Positions 7,958 through 17,012 of a stretch of DNA of 35,563 nt are shown in pieces. The first letter of the stretch is position 1. Every line of letters begins with the position of its first letter. The stretch comes from Nostoc sp. S13 (GTDB lineage Bacteria; Cyanobacteriota; Cyanobacteriia; Cyanobacteriales; Nostocaceae), in contig NZ_JAQYWQ010000076.1 in NCBI RefSeq assembly GCF_029379315.1, forward strand, positions 1 through 35,563, written 5' to 3'. A program made the position numbers and the translations under genes. The notes below the pieces were generated by a model. The model ran no database searches, was not told the origin of the DNA, and was given only the letters and a program-made list of their open reading frames with translations.

Positions 7958-9472
7958 CTATTGACGGGTATAACGATGTTTCACCCCAATGGGGAAATAT
8001 TCAGCATCACCCATTGGTGCTAATGTAACTTGTGGCGTTTGATATTCTGCCGGAACATAATTAGCAAACTCGCTATTTAGACGTAGTAGTTGTGAAAGAA
8101 TAGAAGATGCGATCGCTTCTCTTCGATCTTCACTACCCTCTACCCCTGGTGCTAATTCCACTACTACAGATAAAAATCGATTCTTATCTGCATCTTCCTT
8201 CACCTGCAATACGAATTTACCTGTCACCCATTCTTGAATTATTGGTTGCTCTAATCCCACCGTCACATTTTCTGGATAGATATTTGCGCCAAAGTAGGAA
8301 ACCGTAAAGTTAGAACGGCCGAAGACATAAACGAAAGGTAGCTGATGAATACCTCTAGGTGAGTGTTCAGTGTCAGAACGGAGATTTTCAAGCGGGTTAA
8401 ATCCCCATTCTGCTAAAAATTGCAGCATGGCATCATAACTAATTATCCCGCCAGTATCCAAGATGTCATAACGTACTAAGGGAATACCGTTGTCTCCAGA
8501 AAATAGCAACCCGCCATCTTCAACTTCAAAAAAGCGACTGCAAGGATCATATTGTACTAGTGTGGGTAAACGCGATTCCCCAAATAAAGCTCTAGCCGCA
8601 TCGGGATTTTTTGCCAAAAAACGGCGAATGCAGATACTTAACGGTGTTTCATTACCCAAAACTCCCGCATCCGCAGTGCCGTAAAGTGATGCAAAATCAT
8701 AACAAGGATTTTGTGAACCAACTCTTTCACCAACTAAACTCCGCCATTCTTCACTAAATACTTCTCCCGCCATTACTAATTTAATCTGATATTGCTGCCA
8801 CTCCACACCACGGGCGATACCAGTATCAATTACATCTTTTAAAAATGGCGGGTATCCTAATAGCACCACTTGCTGAAATGCTGAACCTAGTTCTTGGACA
8901 ACTCGCAAGATTTCTTCTTTGTTGTTACCAGGAGTAATTACAGTGATGGGATAACCTTTGCTAGCAAGATAACGACAACAATTAGTGGTGAATATTCCAC
9001 CTACCCAAGTGCCCAAAGTGAAACAAATCACTGCTAGGGTACGTCTGGTATCTGTATAGAAACTATCGTGAAAAATCTGTTCAAAGCGTGTGGCGATTTG
9101 GAGTTCATCTGTGAAAAAACGAGGCCAAAATGTCGGTTTACCACTGGAACCGGAAGAAGCAGCTATCATATCGCACGCTTGGAGTTGTCCGTTGCGACAC
9201 AAGTCAGCTAAAGGATAACGCAGGATATAATTTTGTTTAGCGATCGCTGGTAGTTTTTGAAACTCCTCCAAGCTTTGAATAGTCGCGGGATTAATTTCCC
9301 TTTCTGCTAAAAAAGCCTTGTAAGCTGGTACATTAGCCGCCACATCGTGAAATAAACTCAAAGCTACCGAAGTTTGAGTGTTGAGATGCCGTTGCAGTAG
9401 CGTTTCTAGGGGGGTAGACAAAAAATCTTCAAATGCTTTAATTACTTGCTGCTGTCGTGATTTGCAGTTCAT
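7958..9472 (-). CDS. Phenylacetate-CoA-ligase-like adenylate-forming enzyme
   Basis: The 504-residue protein belongs to the AMP-forming acyl-CoA synthetase superfamily, PaaK/CapK branch. The ATP-phosphate loop is SSGSSGKPT (residues 106-114). A FASLYGTADAG segment near residue 263 is the adenine-binding Y-G-T motif, and LVRYDILDTG (about 345) is the typical hinge-side Asp motif. The C-terminal IGVKHRYTRQ may hold the catalytic lysine. The substrate cannot be read from the sequence. In cyanobacteria such genes are often annotated only as phenylacetate-CoA ligase or CoF synthetase family. The gene is not in an operon here: the stop lies against RAYT repeats and the start is divergent from a kinase. 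Fragments of a second copy survive at 2797-2922. Confidence 0.85.
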   Translation of the reverse strand: MNCKSRQQQVIKAFEDFLSTPLETLLQRHLNTQTSVALSLFHDVAANVPAYKAFLAEREINPATIQSLEEFQKLPAIAKQNYILRYPLADLCRNGQLQACDMIAASSGSSGKPTFWPRFFTDELQIATRFEQIFHDSFYTDTRRTLAVICFTLGTWVGGIFTTNCCRYLASKGYPITVITPGNNKEEILRVVQELGSAFQQVVLLGYPPFLKDVIDTGIARGVEWQQYQIKLVMAGEVFSEEWRSLVGERVGSQNPCYDFASLYGTADAGVLGNETPLSICIRRFLAKNPDAARALFGESRLPTLVQYDPCSRFFEVEDGGLLFSGDNGIPLVRYDILDTGGIISYDAMLQFLAEWGFNPLENLRSDTEHSPRGIHQLPFVYVFGRSNFTVSYFGANIYPENVTVGLEQPIIQEWVTGKFVLQVKEDADKNRFLSVVVELAPGVEGSEDRREAIASSILSQLLRLNSEFANYVPAEYQTPQVTLAPMGDAEYFPIGVKHRYTRQ

Positions 9473-9515
9473 GACGCTTGTTGTTTATCCTAAAGTAGAA
9501 CCAACACCGTTAAAG

Positions 9516-9545
9516 TAATTCGTAATTCGTAATTCTTAATTCGTA
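9516..9545. repeat. AATTCGT heptamer array
   Basis: About four copies of TAATTCG/TAATTCT lie in the divergent spacer between the ligase and kinase genes. The same word recurs at 28308-28389. Confidence 0.8.
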
Positions 9546-9613
9546 GGATATCCGAAAATGAGGGTATGCGGGTTGTAGTTATTCAATAAAACCTTAATTT
9601 ATCCTTGGGCACC

Positions 9614-11302
9614 ATGCAGCTCTATTGCAGTAAACAACACACAAATAATGATAGTAACCGCTTTTGTACCCATTGTGGTGAACCATTACCTCTTGCTGTG
9701 GGGGAGATTGTGGATAATCGCTATCAAATTATCCGTCATTTAGGGCAGGGCGGCTTTGGACGCACCTATTTGGCGGAAGATAGAGATAAATCTCATCAAA
9801 CGTGTGTGCTGAAGGAATTTGCACCCCAAGTACAAGAACAGCAAGATTTACAAAAAGCTAAAGAGTTGTTTGAGCGAGAAGCAAATGTTCTGAAAAAACT
9901 CCAGCATCCGCAAATTCCGCGTTTTCACGCCTCGCTACAAGTTAAGATAGGCACTAAAGATTTTTTCTTTCTCGTGCAAGATTATGTGGATGGTGACAAT
10001 TATTACCAATTATTAGAAGAACGCGAAAGTCAAGGAAAAACCTTCAGTGAAGAGGAAGTAATCACCCTACTGCAACAGATTTTACCCGTGTTATCCTACA
10101 TCCACTCACAAGATGTAGTTCACCGCGATATCACTCCTGATAATTTGATTTGGCGGCGTTCTGATCATCTGCCAGTACTGATTGATTTTGGCGGTGTCAA
10201 GCAATTGCCAGCTTCGGAAGGTTTTTGGCGCACTAAGTTGGTTGGAAATAACACTTTACTGGGTAAAAAGGGCTACGCTCCAGAGGAACAGCTACGCCAG
10301 GGGAAAGTATTTTTAAGTAGTGATTTATATTCTTTGGCGGTGACAACATTGGTGTTGCTCACGGGTAAAGAACCACAAAAATTATACGATAGCTATCAGG
10401 GAATTTGGGGATGGGGAAAGGAAATTCAAGTTAGTCCCCAACTGGAAGCGGTGTTAAAAAAGATGCTAGCTTATAAACCGAGCGATCGCTACCAACGAGC
10501 CGAACAAATCCTCAAAGATTTACCATCGCCAACTGCGACTAAATCCCCAAGTAATTATATTACCACCAAGATCAAGACGATGGTAGTTGCTCCGGGAAGA
10601 CAACGCGCCAGTGCTGTTATTAGTAGATTGCAGAGCAAAACGCAAGCGATTGCTAAACCGATATCTTGGCCTGTTTGGATTCGCCCTTTTGTGATCAGTT
10701 TAGGGGGAACAGCTTTAGTTGGATTAACTTTGGCGGCGGGAAATGCAGTCATTCGGACTGTAACTTCAATCACTATTCCATCAATTTCATTACCGCAAAT
10801 TCCCCAGTTTCCCAATCCGAGCGGTAAACCAGTCAGCGACAAAGGAAAAAATCGTGAACTCCAGGAAATTTTCAGTCGTCGTCAACAGCTAGAAATTACT
10901 GAAGGATTTTTTATTATCTTTGTAGATAATTTATTTTATACAAAAAAACCAGAATTAAAGGGACGTAGCTTGACATCTAAACCTGAAGATGCTGGTTTAC
11001 GAGATGAATGGTCTGGTGTCGCTAACGATTTATTGAATAAACTAGAACAGGCTAACCTCAGTACAGCAGCTCGTCGGAAATTGGGTAAATATACTCCACA
11101 AGATTACGAAACATGGAGACGACAAGCGCGATCCGGGCAGTTTGGGAATTATACAATTGATCAACTGAACAAAGACACAAATGAAAAATTTGATCGGTTG
11201 TTTCCTGGTCAGGAGCGTGGGAAACTGAATCAACAGACTTTCGGTCAAATTTGGTATGCGATCGCAGCTGATCAACTCAGTAAAGTACAATCTGGCAAGT
11301 AA
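9614..11302 (+). CDS. Membrane Ser/Thr protein kinase with N-terminal zinc-ribbon-like motif (kinase 1)
   Basis: The 562-residue product (ATG at 9614; a TTG nine bases earlier is possible) starts with a Cys/His cluster (C5, H9, C18, C21). A Hanks-type kinase domain follows: glycine loop GQGGFGRTYLAED (44-56), Lys67 in VLKEF, catalytic HRDITPDN (170-177), DFGG (191-194) and YAPEEQ (221-226). All catalytic residues are present, so it should be active. A linker leads to one membrane helix (about 355-380), then a Pro-containing stalk and a roughly 150-residue C-terminal domain (RRQQLEI...GQIWYAIAADQLS). This topology suggests a cytoplasmic kinase and an extracytoplasmic sensor. The C-terminal domain is shared with the next gene. 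The two genes form a co-directional pair. Confidence 0.9.
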   Translation: MQLYCSKQHTNNDSNRFCTHCGEPLPLAVGEIVDNRYQIIRHLGQGGFGRTYLAEDRDKSHQTCVLKEFAPQVQEQQDLQKAKELFEREANVLKKLQHPQIPRFHASLQVKIGTKDFFFLVQDYVDGDNYYQLLEERESQGKTFSEEEVITLLQQILPVLSYIHSQDVVHRDITPDNLIWRRSDHLPVLIDFGGVKQLPASEGFWRTKLVGNNTLLGKKGYAPEEQLRQGKVFLSSDLYSLAVTTLVLLTGKEPQKLYDSYQGIWGWGKEIQVSPQLEAVLKKMLAYKPSDRYQRAEQILKDLPSPTATKSPSNYITTKIKTMVVAPGRQRASAVISRLQSKTQAIAKPISWPVWIRPFVISLGGTALVGLTLAAGNAVIRTVTSITIPSISLPQIPQFPNPSGKPVSDKGKNRELQEIFSRRQQLEITEGFFIIFVDNLFYTKKPELKGRSLTSKPEDAGLRDEWSGVANDLLNKLEQANLSTAARRKLGKYTPQDYETWRRQARSGQFGNYTIDQLNKDTNEKFDRLFPGQERGKLNQQTFGQIWYAIAADQLSKVQSGK

Positions 11303-11341
11303 GCGGACTGGGGAAGAGTCGCTAATAACAAATCAGAAAGC

Positions 11342-11380
11342 GCAAAGTCTGATCGGAGGTTTCCTCCAATCAGAACTTTG
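11342..11380. other. Long imperfect hairpin between the two kinase genes
   Basis: The arms CAAAGTCTGATCGGAGG and CCTCCAATCAGAACTTTG pair over a TTT loop with two small interruptions. It ends 13 bases before the second kinase start, so it could act as an attenuator, partial terminator or processing site. There is no T-run. Confidence 0.55.
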
Positions 11381-11393
11381 TAAGAGAGGACAA

Positions 11394-13556
11394 ATGACAA
11401 AATTATATTGTGTTAAAGGACATGAAAATTCCCCAGGTAGTCGCTTTTGTCTCCAGTGTGGTGAAAATTTGTTGGATAGGCCCATGAGTTATAGTATCGA
11501 ACCGGGACTAACTTTAGGCGATCGCTATCTAATTGTGCGTCAAATTGGTCAAGGTGGCTTTGGACGCACTTATTTAGCTGAAGATATCAATCGTTTCCGC
11601 GAACTTTGTGTTTTAAAAGAATTTTCACCCCAAGTTCAAACCGCTTACGTTGTTCAAAAAGCTGAAGAACTGTTTGAGAGAGAAGCGAGCGTTCTTTATA
11701 AGCTGCAACATCCCCAAATTCCCCGCTTCCGGGAACTGCTGAGGATGAATTTAGGGGGCAAAGAATATCTGTTTTTGGTGCAAGATTATGTCGAAGGTGA
11801 AACTTACAACTCCTTGTTAAATGCCCGAATACAACGGGGTTTGCGCTTTACAGAAGCGGAAGTACGCCAATTGTTGCTTTCAATTTTGCCAGTGTTGGAA
11901 TACATCCACTCACTAGGAGTAATTCATCGAGATATTTCTCCAGATAACTTAATGCTTCGCACTGTTGACCAACTACCAGTATTAATTGATTTTGGCGGTG
12001 TCAAACAAGTAGTAGCAACCGTTGCTTCCCAATATTACCAACCCGGCGCAGTTGCACCTCCCCCAGCACTAACCCTATTGGGTAAAATAGGATTTGCTCC
12101 CCCAGAACAGATGCAAACTGGGATGGTATCTCCCCATAGCGACTTGTATGCAATGGCCGCAACAATGTTAGTTTTACTGACAGGGAAACAACCCCAAGAA
12201 TTAATTGATACCTACACTCTTAGTTGGCAGTGGCGACGGGAAGTTAGCCTGAGTCAAACTTTGGCACAGGTATTAGATAAAATGCTCTCTACCAGACCAA
12301 GCGATCGCTATCAATCAGCCCGTCAAGTACTCCAAGCCCTCAACCTACCCCCAGCTAACTATCCCCCAACTCAATACCCCACCCCACCACAACCTACATC
12401 CGCCACCGTTGCCATCTCTCCCCCATCCCCCTCATCCCCCTTATCCCCCTCATCCCCCCCTCCCCCCTGGTGGACACCTACAAAAACCTTCCTTGCGGCG
12501 GCGGCGGTAGCTGGTACTGTTGGATTAATTTGGTGGGGAGTGAATAGCAGCCGCGATGTAGTGGAAGTCAAACCTACACCCACAGCCACCCAAATTCCAA
12601 CTCAAGAACCAACCGATCCCTTAGCGCAATATTCACCAGCAGAACGGGAACGCAAAGAAAGATTAAGCGATCGCCGTCAACAACTGGGTATTGATGAGAA
12701 GTTCTACATTAACTTGGTAAATCAAGTTTTTTGGGACAGAAATCCCAGTTTACGGGGACGCACTCTCAGCAACGGTACTGAAGATGAGAGTTTGCGGGCA
12801 GAATGGGATAAAACAGCCTCAGAATTGCTAGAAAAGCTAGCACCACTGAGTAATAAAGCACGTCAAAAACTGGGAACTTATACAACTGCTGATCGCGATC
12901 GTCAGAAAGTACAAGTCAACAAAATCAACGTTGGGAGTCGTTCTTTGTCTGATTTGGGAAATGCTGCCTTTTTCAGTGTATTCCCTGAACAGCGTGGTAA
13001 AGATTTCCTGACTCAGCCCATTGGACAAGTTTGGTACGGTTTTGTTAGCGATCGACTCAGTGCTATCCTCGACGGTAGCGCTTTCGAGAAACTTCTATTT
13101 GATCCGGGCGCTACTGGCAAAATAGTCAGTGGTACTCTTCAACCTGGAGGTGGTAAAGTATTCATTGCTGGACTTGCCAAAGAGCAATCTCTGGAGTTGA
13201 AGCTACAAGCAAATTCTCAAGTTTTGTTATCAGTGTATTCACCGTCTGGCAAAATTCGACTTTTAGAAGATTCTACCCAGCGTAGTTTGTCAACTAAATT
13301 ACCAGAAAAGGGATTTTACGAGTTTGTCGTGGTTTCCACAGCATCGAAACCAGTAGATTATCAACTCAACATTACAGTGGAAAATCCCACTCCTCCCCCA
13401 TTGCCAACACCAACGCCCACGGAAACACCCACAACTATACCAAAGCCAACGCCAACGCCAACGCCAACGCCAACCCCAACCCCAACCCATACATTAACTC
13501 CTACACAAACCGCCACACCTGAACCGACACCGACGCAAGAGACAACGCCTAAGTAG
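11394..13556 (+). CDS. Membrane Ser/Thr protein kinase with N-terminal zinc-ribbon-like motif (kinase 2)
   Basis: The 720-residue product is taken from ATG 11394, preceded by AGAGAGGA; an open frame extends upstream but lacks the zinc motif position. Domains in order: Cys/His cluster (C6, H10, C19, C22), kinase domain with GQGGFGRTYLAED (52-64), Lys75, HRDISPDN (178-185) and DFGG (199-202), a Pro/Ser-rich linker (about 319-360), one membrane helix (366-383), the same C-terminal domain as kinase 1 (RRQQLGI...GQVWYGFVSDRLS), a beta-rich segment similar to pre-peptidase C-terminal domains (GTLQPGGGKVF...YQLNITV), and a Thr-Pro repeat tail. The tail suggests a cell-wall-spanning extension. It lies 91 bases after kinase 1, so the pair probably arose by duplication and may be co-transcribed. 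Confidence 0.9.
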   Translation: MTKLYCVKGHENSPGSRFCLQCGENLLDRPMSYSIEPGLTLGDRYLIVRQIGQGGFGRTYLAEDINRFRELCVLKEFSPQVQTAYVVQKAEELFEREASVLYKLQHPQIPRFRELLRMNLGGKEYLFLVQDYVEGETYNSLLNARIQRGLRFTEAEVRQLLLSILPVLEYIHSLGVIHRDISPDNLMLRTVDQLPVLIDFGGVKQVVATVASQYYQPGAVAPPPALTLLGKIGFAPPEQMQTGMVSPHSDLYAMAATMLVLLTGKQPQELIDTYTLSWQWRREVSLSQTLAQVLDKMLSTRPSDRYQSARQVLQALNLPPANYPPTQYPTPPQPTSATVAISPPSPSSPLSPSSPPPPWWTPTKTFLAAAAVAGTVGLIWWGVNSSRDVVEVKPTPTATQIPTQEPTDPLAQYSPAERERKERLSDRRQQLGIDEKFYINLVNQVFWDRNPSLRGRTLSNGTEDESLRAEWDKTASELLEKLAPLSNKARQKLGTYTTADRDRQKVQVNKINVGSRSLSDLGNAAFFSVFPEQRGKDFLTQPIGQVWYGFVSDRLSAILDGSAFEKLLFDPGATGKIVSGTLQPGGGKVFIAGLAKEQSLELKLQANSQVLLSVYSPSGKIRLLEDSTQRSLSTKLPEKGFYEFVVVSTASKPVDYQLNITVENPTPPPLPTPTPTETPTTIPKPTPTPTPTPTPTPTHTLTPTQTATPEPTPTQETTPK

Positions 13557-13713
13557 AGAGTTATTTATTTTTGAATTTTGTTAGCGCAGCGTTAGCGAGT
13601 AATCGAGCGTCCGCAGGAGCGTCACTTTTCAAGATAGACATCGCTAATTTTCCGAACCCAAATAACTATGATCGGAATCCGGTTTAATTTTTGAACAAGG
13701 TTAGGTATTGTAG

Positions 13714-13743
13714 GGTGCGTTAGGATGAAATCCGTAACGCACC
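13714..13743. terminator. Strong hairpin after the kinase pair
   Basis: GGTGCGTTAGGAT pairs with ATCC-G-TAACGCACC around a GAA loop with one bulged base. It lies about 160 bases past the kinase 2 stop. No T-run follows. GGTGCGTTACGC-type hairpins are a frequent dispersed motif in cyanobacteria, so this may be a mobile repeat. Confidence 0.45.
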
Positions 13744-14412
13744 AAACCCTTCAGAATGATGCGTTACGCTGTCGCTAAAACAATGCCAGTCCGCTCAAGT
13801 CGGGAAACCCGCCCAGACGGCTGGCTCCCCTGCGTATCTTTTCAAAAATAAAATAGTAGTCCTATATAAAATTTATGTAAAGCCTAAGTGTTATTAAGCG
13901 CAAAAATTTCGGGATTAATATATTAATTAAACTTATATACTTTTCAATGTATTTCTTTAATAAAAAATTATTTTCTTTAAGAAAAAAATATATATTCTAC
14001 CAAAAAATCTGATATTGAAACTTAACTTAACAACGATACCGTGTTCATCTGAAAGATATCACAATGTTCACCAAAAAAATCAGTAGTTTTCAACAAGATT
14101 TCATTAAAGCTTATATATATTATTACATATATATCAATGTATTATAAATCAGATATATTGATATTTTTAAGATTTGGTAAATAAGTTGATGTAACCTTGT
14201 ACTTCATGATAATTAAGTAGTTACAACGTCGGTTCAAAAAAATTGGGAAAAAGAACCAAAACATTTGACCTAATTATTTACAAAGAAAGTCCGAAGGGCA
14301 GAAGGAAAGAAGTATTAATGAAAACTTTAGTTTTGGGTCATTGCTCACTAGTATAAAAAGATTTGTATTAAGTGGAAAGTGCCATGATATACTAGGCATT
14401 CTTGCTTTAATT

Positions 14413-14430
14413 CCATGCTTTTAAGCATGG
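14413..14430. other. Perfect 18-bp palindrome
   Basis: CCATGCTT and AAGCATGG flank a TT centre in the non-coding gap upstream of the RTX gene. It may be a hairpin or protein site. Nothing else supports a role. Confidence 0.4.
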
Positions 14431-14468
14431 GAACATAGCTGCCTTCTGAACATTTTGGTAATCAATAT

Positions 14469-14519
14469 AAGGGATTTTCAGGAAATAAATTATCTAATTT
14501 TGTAAGGTAGGCGTCTTGC
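14469..14519 (+). repeat. Dispersed repeat, copy A (see 19083-19133)
   Basis: This 51-bp segment starting TAAGGGATTTTC aligns without gaps to 19083-19133 at roughly 78 percent identity and shares AAATAAATTATC exactly. Both copies lie in non-coding gaps. Confidence 0.6.
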
Positions 14520-14718
14520 TCGTCCCTAACCAAAGATGGGCTTTTCGGTTCAGCCCACAATCAGTAGTTGGATTTTTTTTATTTAGAAGTTCCTAACCAA
14601 ATAATTAATGTTTTCTTCCCTTAGATTACGCAAATAGCAAGTAATCTACATGAACTGATGAATAGTTCTTTGACTAAGGCTGAACTTACGTATTAGTGAG
14701 AAATTCAGGAGAGATAAT

Positions 14719-16095
14719 ATGGCATTTATTTTCGGCACTACAAATTCTGACACGATAAATGGGACTTTGGGAAATGACACGATAGTTGGTTGGGCTAGTG
14801 GTGGTAATGCAAATAGTACCTCTGGTAACGATACCTTGAATGGTTTGGCTGGTAACGATTCCCTCGCCGGTGGGACGGCGAACGACAGTCTAATCGGTGG
14901 AGATGGTAATGACACACTTGATGGCGGCACAGAAAACGACACTCTAATAGGTGGTGCGGGCAGTGACACCTTCAAAGGCAGTCAGGGTAACGACAGCATT
15001 AATGGCGGAGATGGCATTGATACCGCAGACTACAGTCAACTAGGTCAAACCATTACCTTATCAGGTGTCGGAACCATTCAAAAAGCTGGGGGATTCGGGC
15101 AAGACCAACTCTTTAAAATAGAAAAGATTATTGCGAATCCTAATGTTGCCAACAACACCATAAATGCATCCCAATCTTCGCCTGGGGTATCTATCACCGT
15201 TAACCTGCAAACCCAAAGTTTGTCTGCCAATAAGATTCCTGGTTTGGGAACATTGTCATTTACTGCGGTCAACTTTGATAATGTCATCGGCACAAATGCA
15301 AATGACAGCATTGTTGGCGACAACCAAAATAATCAATTATCCGGTAATAATGGCAATGACACGCTTGATGGGGGCTTAGGTACTGACACTTTGAATGGGG
15401 GAGCAGGCAACGACACTTACATTATTGACGGTGCTGTTGACACGATTACAGAGGCCGCTAATTTAGATATAGATACCGTCCGGTCTTCTATCAGCTACAC
15501 ACTGGTTGCCAATGTGGAGAATCTGAGGCTGACGGGAACTAGTGCCATTGAGGGGACAGGTAACAGTCTTGACAACTTCCTCTTTGGTAATACTGTTAAC
15601 AACACTCTGAATGGCGGAGGAGGCAATGACACACTAGATGGTAATTTCGGCAATGATATCCTCAATGCTGGCAACGGCAATGATAGTCTACAGGGCGGAC
15701 CCGGCAATGACGTACTCAATGGGGGGTCTGGAAACGATATCCTCATCGGTGTTTTCCCCGGTAGTCCGCTTCCACCTGGATTAGGGGAAATTGATAACTT
15801 GACTGGTGGGGCTGGGGCAGATAGATTTATCCTGGGGGACGCTGCAAATGTTTTCTACGACGATAACAACACTACTACTCCTGGTTTTGGGGACTTGGCT
15901 ATTATTATTGACTTCGACTCTAGCCAAGATCGAATTGAACTCAAAGGATCTCCACAGGACTACCTCCTGCAAGTTGTTGGAAACAATACACGAATATTCT
16001 TAGACAAACTGGGAGGAGAGCAAAATGAGGCCATAGGCATTGTGCAGGGGGTAGTGGGTCTCAGCCTTGATAGTGACAACTTCACTTTTCTATGA
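14719..16095 (+). CDS. RTX-type calcium-binding repeat protein
   Basis: The 458-residue protein starts at ATG 14719 behind a CAGGAGAGA ribosome-binding site. Nonapeptide repeats of the GGxGxDxLx type (for example GGDGNDTLD, GGSGNDILI) occur in three blocks: about residues 25-100, 195-240 and 290-345. Between them are less regular beta segments. The C-terminal block (LTGGAGADRFILGD, then IIDFDSSQDRIEL and a hydrophobic end DNFTFL) is typical of type I secreted RTX proteins, which lack an N-terminal signal peptide. Calcium-driven folding outside the cell is expected. No enzymatic domain is visible, so a surface or matrix role is only a guess. No secretion genes are adjacent. Confidence 0.9.
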   Translation: MAFIFGTTNSDTINGTLGNDTIVGWASGGNANSTSGNDTLNGLAGNDSLAGGTANDSLIGGDGNDTLDGGTENDTLIGGAGSDTFKGSQGNDSINGGDGIDTADYSQLGQTITLSGVGTIQKAGGFGQDQLFKIEKIIANPNVANNTINASQSSPGVSITVNLQTQSLSANKIPGLGTLSFTAVNFDNVIGTNANDSIVGDNQNNQLSGNNGNDTLDGGLGTDTLNGGAGNDTYIIDGAVDTITEAANLDIDTVRSSISYTLVANVENLRLTGTSAIEGTGNSLDNFLFGNTVNNTLNGGGGNDTLDGNFGNDILNAGNGNDSLQGGPGNDVLNGGSGNDILIGVFPGSPLPPGLGEIDNLTGGAGADRFILGDAANVFYDDNNTTTPGFGDLAIIIDFDSSQDRIELKGSPQDYLLQVVGNNTRIFLDKLGGEQNEAIGIVQGVVGLSLDSDNFTFL

Positions 16096-16328
16096 ACGAC
16101 GCAGAAATTATTACAACGGCAATCTGCGCGGCGATGTTTTTTAATGGTAATCATAGTAAAGCTTGTAGTTGGCATTATATTGAAACCGTGTTTAGTAGTA
16201 TCACTTGTGTTTTCCCAAAATCAATTATGAAGGGTTGTTACTTAAGCTACAAGCATTCATTTTTCTTTTACTCTTCAACAAGCTTTTATTGAATAAGTAA
16301 TTTCTATATTTTCGTAATCTAGAGCTAT

Positions 16329-16946
16329 TTAATCAAAGTCAGTCGGTAAATCTGGTTGGCGATAATGCTGGAAAAGTCGCGTGATTTGCGCTGGTATCAC
16401 ACGTCCAAGAGAAAGTTCTGGTAACGCATTTTCAGGAAAAAAACCTACTTCTTCAGTTTCAATACTTGATGATGGAGAACCACCGATTATTTCGCAGTGG
16501 AAAAATAGCTTATAGATATAAAACGGCAACGGTGGATGTCCCTGTTTGTCTCTGTCATAGACTGCTAGTAGTTTAATAGCGCGGGCTTGATATCCAGATT
16601 CTTCATATATTTCTTTCACAACTACCTGACTGGGCGACTCGCCGACATCAGCCCATCCACCAGGTAAAGTCCAACAGCCGTCAGATCGTTCCTTGACTAA
16701 CAATATAGTATCATCCCGAAAAATCGCTGCCCGCACATCAACTTTGGGAGTTGCATAGCCTAGTTCACGGCTAAATAAATCGAGGACATAGCTGTGTTCT
16801 ACATTCGAGTAAGTCGCCATGATTTCTGTGGCGATCGCTCGTAATTGTTTGTAGCGTTCGATGTCAAAAGGCCCTTCAGAATAGGTTAGACCATTTTGAG
16901 CGATCGCTTGTAACTTTTGCGCCCATTCCAGCCATTTAGTTTCCAC
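16329..16946 (-). CDS. Nudix hydrolase with N-terminal Nudix-associated domain
   Basis: The 205-residue protein has an N-terminal helical region (1-60, EWAQKLQAIAQNGLTYSEGP) typical of the NUDIX N-terminal extension family, then the catalytic fold. The Nudix box reads G97-x5-E103-x7-KEIYEESGY (111-119). The usual Arg of REUxEE is Lys here, while the metal-binding glutamates E112, E115 and E116 are kept. Family members hydrolyse nucleoside diphosphates linked to another group, such as ADP-ribose or nucleotide sugars. The substrate is not predictable. It lies 66 bases downstream of pgk on the same strand, separated by a palindrome, so co-transcription is possible but uncertain. Confidence 0.9.
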   Translation of the reverse strand: METKWLEWAQKLQAIAQNGLTYSEGPFDIERYKQLRAIATEIMATYSNVEHSYVLDLFSRELGYATPKVDVRAAIFRDDTILLVKERSDGCWTLPGGWADVGESPSQVVVKEIYEESGYQARAIKLLAVYDRDKQGHPPLPFYIYKLFFHCEIIGGSPSSSIETEEVGFFPENALPELSLGRVIPAQITRLFQHYRQPDLPTDFD

Positions 16947-16963
16947 AGTTTTTTCCCTATTTA

Positions 16964-16995
16964 ATGTAGAGACGTTACATGTAACGTCTCTACAT
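16964..16995. repeat. Perfect 32-bp palindrome between pgk and the Nudix gene
   Basis: The half-site ATGTAGAGACGTTACA is followed by its exact reverse complement with no loop. The TGTAGAGACG...CGTCTCTACA frame is the same as in the element at 18932-18962, and its TGTAGAGACG half also begins the RAYT palindromes. It may terminate pgk transcription. Confidence 0.8.
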
Positions 16996-17012
16996 AATTC
17001 TAAAGATGGCTA

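Larger units (their letters stand above)
13557..14718. other. 1162-bp AT-rich gap with dispersed repeats
   Basis: The left part (13583-13629 and 13796-13838) has GC-richer dispersed repeat words (GTTAGCGCAGCGTTAGCGAG, GAGCGTCCGCAGGAGCGTCA, GGGAAACCCGCCCAGACGGC). A strong hairpin is at 13714-13743. 13850-14290 is very AT-rich with no coding potential. A palindrome CCATGCTTTTAAGCATGG is at 14413-14430, and a repeat shared with 19083-19133 is at 14469-14519. The final part should contain the RTX gene promoter. No RNA gene was recognised. Confidence 0.6.

Noticed and set aside
13299..13490. Trp/Arg-rich minus-strand frame
   Set aside because: It is the complement of the Thr-Pro repeat tail of kinase 2.
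14646..14975. 109-codon minus-strand frame rich in Pro/Ser/Val (also 15495-15746)
   Set aside because: It is the complement of the RTX glycine-aspartate repeats, a known shadow effect.
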